From NCBI GenBank assembly GCA_026990815.1, contig JALXCS010000353.1, positions 1 to 5,648 on the forward strand: DNA of 5,648 nt, given 5' to 3'. The position numbers were made by a program, and so were the translations under genes. Under the pieces are notes generated by a model. The model had not been told where the DNA came from. It did no database searches and saw only the letters and a program-made list of their open reading frames with translations. The stretch is from Methylomonas sp. (GTDB taxonomy: Bacteria > Pseudomonadota > Gammaproteobacteria > Methylococcales > Methylomonadaceae). How positions within the stretch are numbered: the first letter of the stretch is position 1; each line of letters begins with the position of its first letter. Below, in pieces: positions 1-5,648 of the stretch.

Positions 1-83
1 CAGCACGCCTGCTCATCTGGAAAGCGCTCGTAGAAATCAATCAAGACCATATTTTGATAGGGCTTTTTAATGCGGTTTCTCAT
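1..83 (-). CDS. Transposase N-terminus, IS1595-like (partial, runs off left edge)
   Basis: The reverse strand has an ATG at 83-81 followed by 27 open codons to the window edge. The visible protein reads MRNRIKKPYQNMVLIDF and continues YERFPDEQAC. A stretch of the type [D/E]F..RFPDE.AC near the N-terminus is what I know from the zinc-binding head of IS1595-family transposases, where the Cys-containing region leads into a zinc ribbon and then a DDE/ISXO2-like catalytic domain. Those domains would lie outside the window, so catalytic residues cannot be checked and the element could be intact or broken. The start is supported by a GGAG three bases upstream, although that site is buried in a hairpin. 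A second ATG at codon 12 is a possible alternative start. The family assignment rests on a short motif and is an inference; a conserved non-transposase protein cannot be excluded. Confidence 0.55.
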   Translation of the reverse strand, partial: MRNRIKKPYQNMVLIDFYERFPDEQAC

Positions 84-86
84 AGT

Positions 87-109
87 CTCCGTACTATATC
101 ATACGGGAG
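87..109 (-). promoter_or_regulatory. Hairpin sequestering the transposase ribosome binding site
   Basis: On the minus strand CTCC-C-GTA pairs with TAC-GGAG, leaving one bulged base and an 8-base loop (plus-strand arms 87-93 and 102-109). The 3' arm contains the GGAG that would serve as Shine-Dalgarno for the ATG at 83, only 3 bases away. Hiding the ribosome site in a stem is a known way insertion sequences limit transposase translation, for example from read-through transcripts in IS10 and IS200. The structure is directly visible; the regulatory role is inferred. Confidence 0.4.
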
Positions 110-124
110 CTAAAGGCATAATCA

Positions 125-150
125 TGAAATAGCCTGCTATTTCAAATAGC
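125..150. repeat. Three-armed inverted repeat (GAAATAGC / GCTATTTC / AAATAGC)
   Basis: TGAAATAGC (125-133) and GCTATTTCA (136-144) form a perfect 9-bp inverted repeat separated by CT. The right arm is immediately followed by AAATAGC (144-150), which can also pair with GCTATTT (136-142). Two mutually exclusive pairings therefore share the middle arm. No T-run follows on either strand, so it does not look like an intrinsic terminator. It lies about 40-65 bases upstream of the transposase start, where an insertion sequence end could be expected, but I cannot identify an IS terminus. Confidence 0.6.
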
Positions 151-283
151 TTAATATGTACACTATTAGCCAACTAAATTAGAATAATTTCAATTACAAA
201 TTCGGCAAACACTGCGGAGTTAACATCTATCATTCGTTCCATATTACATACCCTGTTAATCTGTAAGTCCGTAAGGAGGAATA

Positions 284-382
284 GTGATAACGTATTCCGC
301 CATTCACCACCATCTATTCAAAACAAATGCCGAAAATCACTTCGTTTTTCCAGCTTACGAATTTCCTGATCACAAGAATTAA
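284..382 (+). CDS. Possible 32-residue small ORF with strong Shine-Dalgarno
   Basis: A GTG at 284 opens a 32-codon frame ending in TAA at 380-382. The protein begins MITYSAIHHHLFKTN and ends AYEFPDHKN; it has no hydrophobic segment or motif I recognise, and is rich in His, Phe and Asn. The support is upstream: TAAGGAGGA at 272-280 is a near-perfect match to the anti-Shine-Dalgarno sequence, with 4 bases between GGAGG and GTG, slightly short. A weak promoter-like pair, TTAACA (220-225) and TATTAC (242-247) with a 16-base spacer, lies further upstream. The start codon is GTG, the frame is short and the surroundings look non-coding, so a chance ORF is quite possible. No function is proposed. Confidence 0.22.
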   Translation: MITYSAIHHHLFKTNAENHFVFPAYEFPDHKN

Positions 383-503
383 TGCATTAGACATTAGCCA
401 CAGAAAAAATAATCCCGATTACCCAAGCTTCTCCCAATTCACTGAAGCGACAAATACTGTAAGAAACCAAATCAGCAATAGTTATAAATAGTGTTGCTTT
501 TCA

Positions 504-527
504 TGTGGGAGTGGCTCTCAGCCACGA
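504..527 (+). repeat. REP-type palindromic element, copy 1
   Basis: A TGTGGGA head (504-510) is followed by a 6-bp stem GTGGCT (511-516), loop CTC, and AGCCAC (520-525). A GTGGGAG head followed by a GC-rich hairpin is the typical build of gammaproteobacterial REP sequences mobilised by RAYT (TnpA-REP) transposases. It lies in a non-coding gap. Relative to copy 2 the stem has a T-A pair where copy 2 has C-G, so pairing is kept. Confidence 0.75.
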
Positions 528-552
528 TTTGTACATTGACGCTGTCCTCCTT

Positions 553-575
553 TCGCGGCTGAAGCCGCTCCCACA
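553..575 (-). repeat. REP-type palindromic element, copy 2 (inverted)
   Basis: Read on the minus strand this is a TGTGGGA head (plus 575-569) followed by stem GCGGC, a four-base loop and GCCGC (plus 568-564 and 559-555). It is the inverted partner of the copy at 504-527, with 25 bp between them. The eight-base heads TGTGGGAG and CTCCCACA at the two outer ends are exact reverse complements. Inverted doublets of this kind are the usual form (BIME). No RAYT transposase gene is visible in the window, so mobilisation would have to act in trans. Confidence 0.78.
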
Positions 576-663
576 ACCAATTTCCCCACTTCTCTTTCTG
601 GTGCTACCTGTTTACACGCTGCTCCCCATTTCAACAGATTCATTCAATTACTTTATTTGAAGT

Positions 664-690
664 CATGTTTGACTGCAAAGTCAAACCATG
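664..690. repeat. Quasi-palindromic stem-loop with CATG ends
   Basis: GTTTGACT (667-674) and AGTCAAAC (679-686) form an exact 8-bp inverted repeat around a 4-base loop. With one bulged C, the flanking CAT (664-666) and ATG (688-690) extend the pairing. Neither strand has a following T-tract, so it is not a standard intrinsic terminator. It lies roughly 140 bases past the DUF748 stop and could help stabilise a transcript 3' end or bind a protein; the role is unknown. Confidence 0.5.
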
Positions 691-730
691 CTAAGCCATT
701 GGCAACCGGCCTGATTTTGCCATTCTTCAC

Positions 731-760
731 TGAAAAACAAAAATCATTCGGCGATGATCT
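731..760 (-). terminator. Candidate intrinsic terminator of the def-fmt-DUF748 unit
   Basis: On the minus strand, AGATCAT pairs with ATGATTT (7 bp including one G-U) around the loop CGCCGA and runs into a TTTTTGTTTTT tract. It begins 66 bases after the DUF748 stop codon. The U-tract is good, but the stem has only one G-C pair, so it may be inefficient. It is the best terminator-like structure I find downstream of this gene block. Confidence 0.4.
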
Positions 761-826
761 TGTCTTTCAGTCTAGAAATACCCCCAGTAACAGTGGCGGA
801 TGAGTGCTCGAATTCAATTGCTGTCT

Positions 827-3772
827 TTATGAGGCTCCAAGTGATAACTGGCTTGCAATGACACCATCTTTTGCTGTTTCTTCAACAATGGAATCCAGTA
901 CAAAAACTCGTGCTATATCAATTCCTCCCTGCTGAACAACATGGCGTACAATGTTCCGGGATCGGGTGATGGCCAGTTCTTTCAATTTATACCGATTCGG
1001 TGCAATAATTGAAGCCATCTTCTTTTTTGCTACTTCGTAGAAATCTTCATCTTCCCGGCCAATAAGCTTAGGGATGCCAAACAAATTTCGTTTTCCCAGT
1101 TCAGGAAATTTTTTAATAAACAAATCCGCCAAAAGATCCTTGTATTCATCTTCAGAAAGCTTGATATCATCCAGATTAAGCTTTTTTCCATCTTTTAGTA
1201 ATTCCTGTTGTTTGATTTTTTTCAACTGATCCAACAACGCATCTTCCTGCATGGCAGGCCAGTCCTGCTGCACATAAGATATACCTTTCACTTCAAGTTT
1301 TAGATTTGGCCTTTCTGATAAAGCTTTTGCCAGCTTATCCAATTTCTGCTTTTGCTGTTCATTCAATTCGGCTGAACCAGGAGCAAATTCAACGGTACTA
1401 AAATCCATGTCGCTTCCTGCCAGCGAAGCCAAAGCTTGAAAAGGTGATGATACGATTTTGGTTAACAAATTCAGTAATGCATCACCGAGCAAGCCCCAGA
1501 TACTGAATTCGGGATCATCAAGACTGCCAGTAAGCGGAAGATCAATATTTATAACCCCGCTGGCATCCTTTAACAAGGCAATCGCCAAACCTAACGGTAA
1601 AGAAACTGCATTGGGGCTTTCAACTGGTTCTCCCAGAGTCAGTTGATCAATAACAAGCTTGTTCTCTGCGGTAAGTTTTCTGTTAACAACTTTATATTCC
1701 AAATCCAGAGATAACTTGCCTTTTTCAATTTTATAGCCTGCAAACTCGGCTGAATAAGGTGAAACATATGGTAAAGGCATTCCATCAAAATGCATGGCGA
1801 TATCCAGATTACGGAAATCCGGGGTAAATTTCCCCTTGATTTCCACTGGCGCCAAATCATAGACTTTACCCTTCAGGTCAACATAAGTCATTGAGTTTTT
1901 TGTTGAAGCCACCCCTCTGACTCCACCATTCAGGTTATTTAATTTGGCGATAAACGGAAGAATAATGGAATAATCCGAAAAATCCGAGGAACCCTTTCTG
2001 ATCCTGAATCTGTTGATTTTGTAATATGGTGCCGCGGTTTTGCCAGATTTTTTCTCGGTGGATTCGGTTTTTTTTGCTTTGACGGTTTTGTTGCTGGATA
2101 TAAAAATATCATCGAGATTAGTAGAATGATCTTTTTTAATCGTCACTCTGGCGTAAGGTCTGTAAAGCAACACGTCAGCAACAGTAAAACGCATCGGATT
2201 CAGATTGAAATCAATTTTTGAAAGTTTTAAAGACCTCCATTTCACAAAATCCTTACGCAATTTTTTATCTCGCAAATGTAATCCCCTAATGTTGGAATTA
2301 CCGGTATATTTTAGTTGTAAGTCACCCTGCTTCGGCAAAGACAAAATCAGTTGACCGTCAGTATTGAATTTACCGCCAATAAAATTTAACTTCGCAAATG
2401 GTTCAACATAAGGTTGAAAAGGTCTTAAAGCAATATCATTGACATTCAGATTGAGTACTGTAGAAAAGGGTTCCAGCGTCGTGCTGCCATCAACTTTCAA
2501 CTGTCCGCTTTTATTTACAGCCACACTAAGCTGAAAAGGTAATTTGGCGCCCGGTTCAATAGTGAAATCAGTCATCGTAAAGTCAATCGGACTCAACCCC
2601 ACATGGACGGGCTTTTTTGTGGTCCGGTCTTCAAATTGAAAATCATAATTTTTCAGATTAATGGTGTTAACCTGCACCTGCCATTTTTTTTCTGTTGTAT
2701 CGACTTCCGGAGTTTGAGCGGTTGCAGTCTGACTGGTTTCTGTATCAGCCATTTTGAACAGCGATTGATAATTAATACTGCCGTCAGGATTCAACCAGGC
2801 CAGTAATTTTGCATCCTGGCTGGATACCAAATCAATTTGCAGCTTTTGTCCGGCCAGATCAAAATCTATCCCCTTGATTGAAAACTCAGGTACATCTATC
2901 AGGATCTTATCTTTACCTATTTCTGAAATTTTGAGCTGGGTAAGATCAAAACTGCCATCATTAATTTTCAAAACCAGATTTTCATCAATTAAACTGAATT
3001 GATAATCTGCCTCGATATTTTTCTCGCCATTTTTAATTTCAAAACTTACTTTATCCTGCATTAACAGCTCCCATAAACTGTGGGAAGTAATATTGGACAA
3101 ACGAAGATGGCCATCAGAAGCAAGAGGAGTTATGCTAAGTTGACCCTGCCATTCCAAATGCCCACCAGAACCCAAATCCATTGTCAGCTCTGACTGTGAT
3201 TTTTCATTTGCTATCGTTGAAAAATTTTCTAAAACCAGATTAATCGGTTTAATCGGTTCAGAAACGGGTTCATCGAAATGATTATCACGCCAAAGAAAAC
3301 GACCATCAGACCATTTGATTGTATTAATTTTCAGAGGAAAGATCTCCCCCACAGACTCTTTTTCAGGTTCCTCCTGCTCATCTTCCTGCGGTAATAAATC
3401 ACTAAAATTAAAGGAATTATCCTTAAATTTTTCAACTTTTACATAAGATTCAGCTAACCGTACTTCATCAAAAACCAGCGCCAGTTGGAATAATGAAGAA
3501 AACGCTTCAGTATTGACATAGAATTCCTTGAAAGTAACAAAATCCTGTTGCGGGTCTTTTTCCTTTATTGCGAAATCATGAAGACTAAATTCCAGGGAAA
3601 AGGGATTGAATTTGACCTGTCGAATTGTCGAGGTACGACCGGTCTGTTCCTGAATTATTTCTGGTAATTTTGCTTTAATAACCGCTGGAACAATAAAAAA
3701 ACCAAGAATTGCATAAAACGTCAACAACCCGCCAATAATCAAAGCCGGTTTTTTCAGATTTTGAATTGTCAT
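827..3772 (-). CDS. Large AsmA-like DUF748 envelope protein
   Basis: The 981-residue protein begins with a short basic N-terminus and one hydrophobic segment (about residues 9-32), placing the rest in the periplasm. Then comes a long, beta-rich, repetitive body of the DUF748/AsmA-like type: early FNPFSLEF (55-62), later INIDLPLTGSLDDPEF (741-756) and the helix LLNLLTKIVSSPFQALASL (766-784), all typical of DUF748 proteins. Low-complexity linkers lie at 127-141 (acidic), 343-362 (Thr/Ala/Gln) and 562-580 (Lys/Thr/Ser). The C-terminus (about 791-960) is OmpA-like but split by an insertion: it has VEFAPGSAELN (794-804) and a LxxxR pattern at 933-937, while the GHTD-type segment reads GISY, so peptidoglycan binding is doubtful. 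This split tail is usual for the family. AsmA-clan relatives (YhdP, TamB, YdbH) are thought to carry phospholipids between membranes; that role here is inferred. It starts 40 bases after fmt, with AAGG 7 bases before the ATG. Confidence 0.88.
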   Translation of the reverse strand: MTIQNLKKPALIIGGLLTFYAILGFFIVPAVIKAKLPEIIQEQTGRTSTIRQVKFNPFSLEFSLHDFAIKEKDPQQDFVTFKEFYVNTEAFSSLFQLALVFDEVRLAESYVKVEKFKDNSFNFSDLLPQEDEQEEPEKESVGEIFPLKINTIKWSDGRFLWRDNHFDEPVSEPIKPINLVLENFSTIANEKSQSELTMDLGSGGHLEWQGQLSITPLASDGHLRLSNITSHSLWELLMQDKVSFEIKNGEKNIEADYQFSLIDENLVLKINDGSFDLTQLKISEIGKDKILIDVPEFSIKGIDFDLAGQKLQIDLVSSQDAKLLAWLNPDGSINYQSLFKMADTETSQTATAQTPEVDTTEKKWQVQVNTINLKNYDFQFEDRTTKKPVHVGLSPIDFTMTDFTIEPGAKLPFQLSVAVNKSGQLKVDGSTTLEPFSTVLNLNVNDIALRPFQPYVEPFAKLNFIGGKFNTDGQLILSLPKQGDLQLKYTGNSNIRGLHLRDKKLRKDFVKWRSLKLSKIDFNLNPMRFTVADVLLYRPYARVTIKKDHSTNLDDIFISSNKTVKAKKTESTEKKSGKTAAPYYKINRFRIRKGSSDFSDYSIILPFIAKLNNLNGGVRGVASTKNSMTYVDLKGKVYDLAPVEIKGKFTPDFRNLDIAMHFDGMPLPYVSPYSAEFAGYKIEKGKLSLDLEYKVVNRKLTAENKLVIDQLTLGEPVESPNAVSLPLGLAIALLKDASGVINIDLPLTGSLDDPEFSIWGLLGDALLNLLTKIVSSPFQALASLAGSDMDFSTVEFAPGSAELNEQQKQKLDKLAKALSERPNLKLEVKGISYVQQDWPAMQEDALLDQLKKIKQQELLKDGKKLNLDDIKLSEDEYKDLLADLFIKKFPELGKRNLFGIPKLIGREDEDFYEVAKKKMASIIAPNRYKLKELAITRSRNIVRHVVQQGGIDIARVFVLDSIVEETAKDGVIASQLSLGAS

Positions 3773-3812
3773 GAATTTACCTTTTTTATTGTAGTTTTAT
3801 TGTCAAGTCTTC

Positions 3813-4739
3813 TCAACCTAATTGACACCCAGTCACATCATGCGCATTCAGAAAGCTACGGGCACTCATTCGTTTGCCGCCTGGCAGTTGAATTTCCAAT
3901 AAACGCAAAACTCCTTTGCCAGTCGCCACGTCGAATACTTTTTCCTTATTGGTCAACACCTCACCAGGAGTCAGTTGCACACCAGCATCCCGGGACTGCG
4001 CCTGCCAAACCCTTAATACCTGACCGTTTAAAATAGTTTGTGCAACCGGCCAGGCATTTAAACCGCGTACTTTTCGAGCCAGTTCTTGTGCTGGTCGCGT
4101 CCAATCAATTTGCGCCTCACTTTTATGCAATTTTTCTGCATAAGTCACCAAAGATTCATCCTGCGGTTCGGCAATTACAGTCCCGGCCTCAATCAAAGGT
4201 AAAGTTTTGGCCAAACCTATCGCGCCCAGTTGTGCCATTTTGTCATGCAACTGACTAGCAGTTTCCTGGTTACCAATTTCACATTTTTCCTTATGCAGCA
4301 TGTCCCCGGCATCCAGTTTTCTCGCCATTTTCATAATGGTAATCCCGGTTTCCTTGTCGCCAGCGATTATCGCTCTTTGAATAGGAGCCGCACCACGCCA
4401 GCGGGGCAATAATGAACCATGAATATTGATACTGCCAAGCATGGGAATATCCAATACTTCCTGGCTTAAAATCATGCCATAAGCGGCCACCACCAACAAA
4501 TCAGCATCAAATGATCGTATTTGTTGGATTTGTTGAGAATCTTTTAAGGTTTCTGGTTGAAAAACCGGTAATCCGGCATCTACTGCCAATTGCTTGACCG
4601 GCCCCGGTTTTAATTTCTTTCCTCTCCCGGATGGTCTGTCCGGCTGTGTATAAACAGCACAAATTTCATGCTCAGAACTAATCAGCATCTGCAGGGCAGG
4701 AACCGCAAAATCTGGAGTGCCCGCAAAAATAATCCTCAT
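3813..4739 (-). CDS. fmt: Methionyl-tRNA formyltransferase
   Basis: This cytosolic enzyme transfers the formyl group from 10-formyl-tetrahydrofolate to Met-tRNA(fMet), producing the initiator tRNA. The 308 residues match the family's usual length of about 310-315. The N-terminal Rossmann-like domain opens with MRIIFAGTPDFAVPAL. The tRNA-binding loop is TQPDRPSGRGKKLKPGPVK (31-49). The active site INIHGSLLPRWRGAAPIQ (104-121) gives Asn105 and His107, and KLDAGDML supplies Asp143; these match E. coli Asn106, His108 and Asp144. The C-terminal tRNA-binding barrel follows from about residue 205 and looks complete. The ATG at 4739 overlaps the def stop as ATGA, so translation is probably coupled. 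The nearest upstream AGG is 13 bases from the ATG, too far to be a good ribosome site, which also favours coupling. In E. coli and Pseudomonas the next gene is rsmB; here it is DUF748. Confidence 0.97.
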   Translation of the reverse strand: MRIIFAGTPDFAVPALQMLISSEHEICAVYTQPDRPSGRGKKLKPGPVKQLAVDAGLPVFQPETLKDSQQIQQIRSFDADLLVVAAYGMILSQEVLDIPMLGSINIHGSLLPRWRGAAPIQRAIIAGDKETGITIMKMARKLDAGDMLHKEKCEIGNQETASQLHDKMAQLGAIGLAKTLPLIEAGTVIAEPQDESLVTYAEKLHKSEAQIDWTRPAQELARKVRGLNAWPVAQTILNGQVLRVWQAQSRDAGVQLTPGEVLTNKEKVFDVATGKGVLRLLEIQLPGGKRMSARSFLNAHDVTGCQLG

Positions 4740-4748
4740 GTTTTTTTT
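4736..4748 (-). other. def/fmt junction: ATGA overlap preceded by A8 tract
   Basis: In the mRNA the end of def reads GCA AAA AAA ACA TGA, and the fmt ATG is the last base of ACA plus TG. The eight A residues place an A_AAA_AAA heptamer in the zero frame, a known slippery sequence type for -1 ribosomal frameshifting, and fmt is in the -1 frame. The overlap indicates translational coupling by termination and re-initiation; frameshifting is only a possibility. Confidence 0.6.
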
Positions 4749-5278
4749 GCAACCTGTTTTTGACGGCTCGGGTTTTCACGCTCAAGTCTATGCTTTTTCT
4801 CCAGTTTCTTTTTTATCCGATGCCTTTTTAAAGAAGACAAATAGTCTACAAATAATTTTCCTTCCAGGTGATCCATCTCATGCTGAATACATACGGCCAG
4901 CAAATCATCACTCTCCAGTTCAAAAACTTCACCTTCACGATTTAAAGCTCGAACTTTAATTTTTTCGGCGCGTTTTACTTTCTCAAAAAAACCTGGGACC
5001 GAAAGACAACCCTCTTCTGATTCTTCAATACCATCTTTGGCAATAATTTCCGGGTTGATAAAACATAATGGTGCGTCCTTTTCTTCACTGGTATCAATAA
5101 CAATGACCCGTTGATGTACATTGACCTGGGTCGCAGCCAACCCAACACCTCTGGCTTCATACATGGTCTCCATCATGTCATCAACCAATTTCCTGATTTC
5201 TTCATTAACCTCCTCCACAGGCGCGGCTTTTTTCCGCAACCTATCATCAGGAAATTCAAGAATATTTAACAAACTCAC
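4736..5278 (-). CDS. def: Peptide deformylase
   Basis: This metal (normally Fe2+) hydrolase removes the formyl group from the N-terminal fMet of nascent proteins at the ribosome exit tunnel. All three family motifs are intact: GVGLAATQ (44-51), EGCLSVP (89-95) with metal ligand Cys91, and QHEMDH (132-137) with ligands His133 and His137 and catalytic Glu134. The positions are shifted by one from E. coli Cys90, His132, Glu133 and His136. At 180 residues it is slightly longer than the E. coli protein. The extra length is in a strongly basic C-terminal tail (about 151-180), the region that in E. coli forms the ribosome-contacting helix. The start codon is GTG (plus 5278-5276), chosen because MSLLNILEFPDDRL aligns with the E. 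coli N-terminus and GGAG sits 7 bases upstream; an ATG 12 bases earlier is out of frame. It is the first gene of the def-fmt-DUF748 unit. Confidence 0.97.
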   Translation of the reverse strand: MSLLNILEFPDDRLRKKAAPVEEVNEEIRKLVDDMMETMYEARGVGLAATQVNVHQRVIVIDTSEEKDAPLCFINPEIIAKDGIEESEEGCLSVPGFFEKVKRAEKIKVRALNREGEVFELESDDLLAVCIQHEMDHLEGKLFVDYLSSLKRHRIKKKLEKKHRLERENPSRQKQVAKKT

Positions 5279-5373
5279 TTAACCACTCCATATATACATT
5301 CTAATGACTGGAATTCTATCTGATTTCATCTAGACTTTGAATTCAGACTGATAAAAAACCAGGATCATAAATT
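5279..5373. promoter_or_regulatory. Divergent promoter region between def and the LysM gene
   Basis: These 95 AT-rich bases separate two genes reading away from each other, so both promoters are expected here. I find no pair of -35/-10 boxes with good consensus and spacing on either strand; TAGAAT (minus strand, near 5311-5316 and 5298-5303) are the most -10-like hexamers for def. The 8-bp palindrome TGAATTCA (5338-5345) is flanked by direct copies of AGACT (5332-5336 and 5345-5349). An operator is possible but unsupported beyond this. Confidence 0.4.
5286..5289 (-). promoter_or_regulatory. Shine-Dalgarno of def (fixes the GTG start)
   Basis: GGAG on the minus strand, 7 bases before the GTG start codon. 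This spacing, together with alignment to E. coli Def, decides for the GTG rather than the nearby out-of-frame ATG. Confidence 0.7.
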
Positions 5374-5648
5374 ATGACTTTTCGACTATTTTTCGGATTA
5401 TTAATTCTATTTTTCGGTAACTTTCTTACCGCGGCAGAAATTAAATTAAACCCTGCCCATCCGATTGAGTATACCGTAAAACGGGGTGACACCTTGTGGA
5501 ATATTGCCGGTAAATTCCTTAAAAACCCCTGGCAATGGAATGAAATCTGGCAATCCAATTCCCAGATCAAAAATCCCGACCTGATCTTTCCTGGAGACAT
5601 TATTGTCCTGACTTTTGTTAATGGCGAACCTCAACTGAGCTTTAGAGG
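5374..5648 (+). CDS. tsaP: Secreted LysM protein, probable TsaP (partial, runs off right edge)
   Basis: An ATG at 5374 with AGGA 9 bases upstream opens a frame of 91 codons that continues past the window. Residues 1-21 are a signal peptide: a hydrophobic core LFFGLLILFFGNFL, then a likely cut after LTAA. A LysM domain occupies about 33-79, from YTVKRGDTLWNIAGKF to NPDLIFPGDIIVL, with the conserved GDTLW, NP.LI.PGD pattern; LysM binds the N-acetylglucosamine backbone of peptidoglycan. The position divergent to def matches P. aeruginosa PA0020, the homologue of TsaP, a LysM/FlgT-type protein that anchors the type IV pilus secretin to the cell wall. In that layout dprA follows. The LysM call is firm. 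TsaP is inferred from context and N-terminal build, because the diagnostic C-terminal region is outside the window; any other LysM protein remains possible. Confidence 0.8.
   Translation, partial: MTFRLFFGLLILFFGNFLTAAEIKLNPAHPIEYTVKRGDTLWNIAGKFLKNPWQWNEIWQSNSQIKNPDLIFPGDIIVLTFVNGEPQLSFR

Larger units (their letters stand above)
84..826. other. AT-rich intergenic region without a convincing gene
   Basis: About 740 bases separate the transposase start from the stop of the DUF748 gene. Besides the separately listed hairpins, REP pair, small ORF and terminator, I find nothing supported in it. Frames on both strands are short or lack a ribosome site; the longest plus-strand frame near the right end (from 751, about 35 codons) runs into the DUF748 gene antisense. 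I see no tRNA, CRISPR repeats or recognisable riboswitch. An IS remnant together with REP elements marks it as a tolerant accessory patch beside a housekeeping operon. Confidence 0.6.

Noticed and set aside
125..150. Three-armed repeat as a CRISPR array or intrinsic terminator
   Set aside because: There are no regular spacers and only partial arms, and no T-tract follows on either strand.
751..860. Plus-strand frame of about 35 codons overlapping the end of DUF748
   Set aside because: It has no ribosome binding site, no recognisable protein, and half of it is antisense to a confident gene.
794..961. OmpA-like C-terminus of the DUF748 protein as an unusual domain fusion
   Set aside because: From what I know of the family, DUF748 proteins commonly end in this split OmpA-like region, so it is ordinary architecture rather than a new fusion.
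1639..1860. Open frames overlapping the DUF748, fmt, def and LysM genes on either strand (for example this one, or 5343-5600 minus)
   Set aside because: They lie wholly or almost wholly over strongly supported genes and lack motifs or ribosome sites; they are by-products of AT-rich coding sequence.
2068..2691. A8 tracts within the DUF748 gene (2068-2075 and 2684-2691) as programmed frameshift or phase-variation sites
   Set aside because: Both fall in lysine-rich linker codons; the -1 frame after the 2684 tract soon reaches a stop, and the zero frame is intact through both.
3788..3806. TTGACA (minus strand, 3806-3801) and TACAAT (3793-3788) between fmt and DUF748 as a promoter
   Set aside because: The hexamers match consensus well but the spacer is only 7 bases, far short of 16-18, and no other -10 box lies at the right distance from TTGACA.

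Overview
The window looks like chromosomal DNA of an AT-rich gammaproteobacterium. The evidence is a def-fmt pair read divergently from a LysM/TsaP-type gene (as in Pseudomonas aeruginosa PA0018-PA0020), proteins that align closely with E. coli Def and Fmt, and a pair of REP-type palindromes of the GTGGGAGCGGCT class common in gammaproteobacteria. A methanotroph-like lineage (Methylococcales) would fit, but that is a guess from general resemblance and was not tested.

Layout. Positions 1-83 hold the first 27 codons of a minus-strand transposase resembling the IS1595 family; the rest lies off the left edge. Positions 84-826 form an AT-rich stretch without a convincing gene. It contains a hairpin over the transposase ribosome binding site, a three-armed inverted repeat (125-150), a weakly supported small ORF with an unusually good Shine-Dalgarno (284-382), an inverted pair of REP elements (504-575), a further stem-loop (664-690) and a modest intrinsic terminator (about 731-760). 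Positions 5278 to 827 carry a minus-strand block transcribed in the order def, fmt, then a large AsmA-like DUF748 protein. At 5374 a plus-strand gene for a secreted LysM protein, probably TsaP, begins and runs off the right edge.

How the genes relate. Fmt formylates initiator Met-tRNA and Def removes the formyl group from the finished N-terminus, so the two form the normal bacterial formyl-methionine cycle. They are tied together by a 4-nt ATGA stop/start overlap. The DUF748 gene starts 40 nt after fmt with no convincing promoter between them, so it is probably co-transcribed; its predicted job in the envelope is unrelated to translation. The 95-bp gap at 5279-5373 must hold the promoters of both divergent units.

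I see no clear sign of a new multi-gene system. The points most worth a second look are the A8 tract in slippery register at the def/fmt junction (a -1 shift would fuse Def to Fmt), the REP pair with a compensated stem change, the hairpin on the transposase start, and the small ORF in the intergenic patch.
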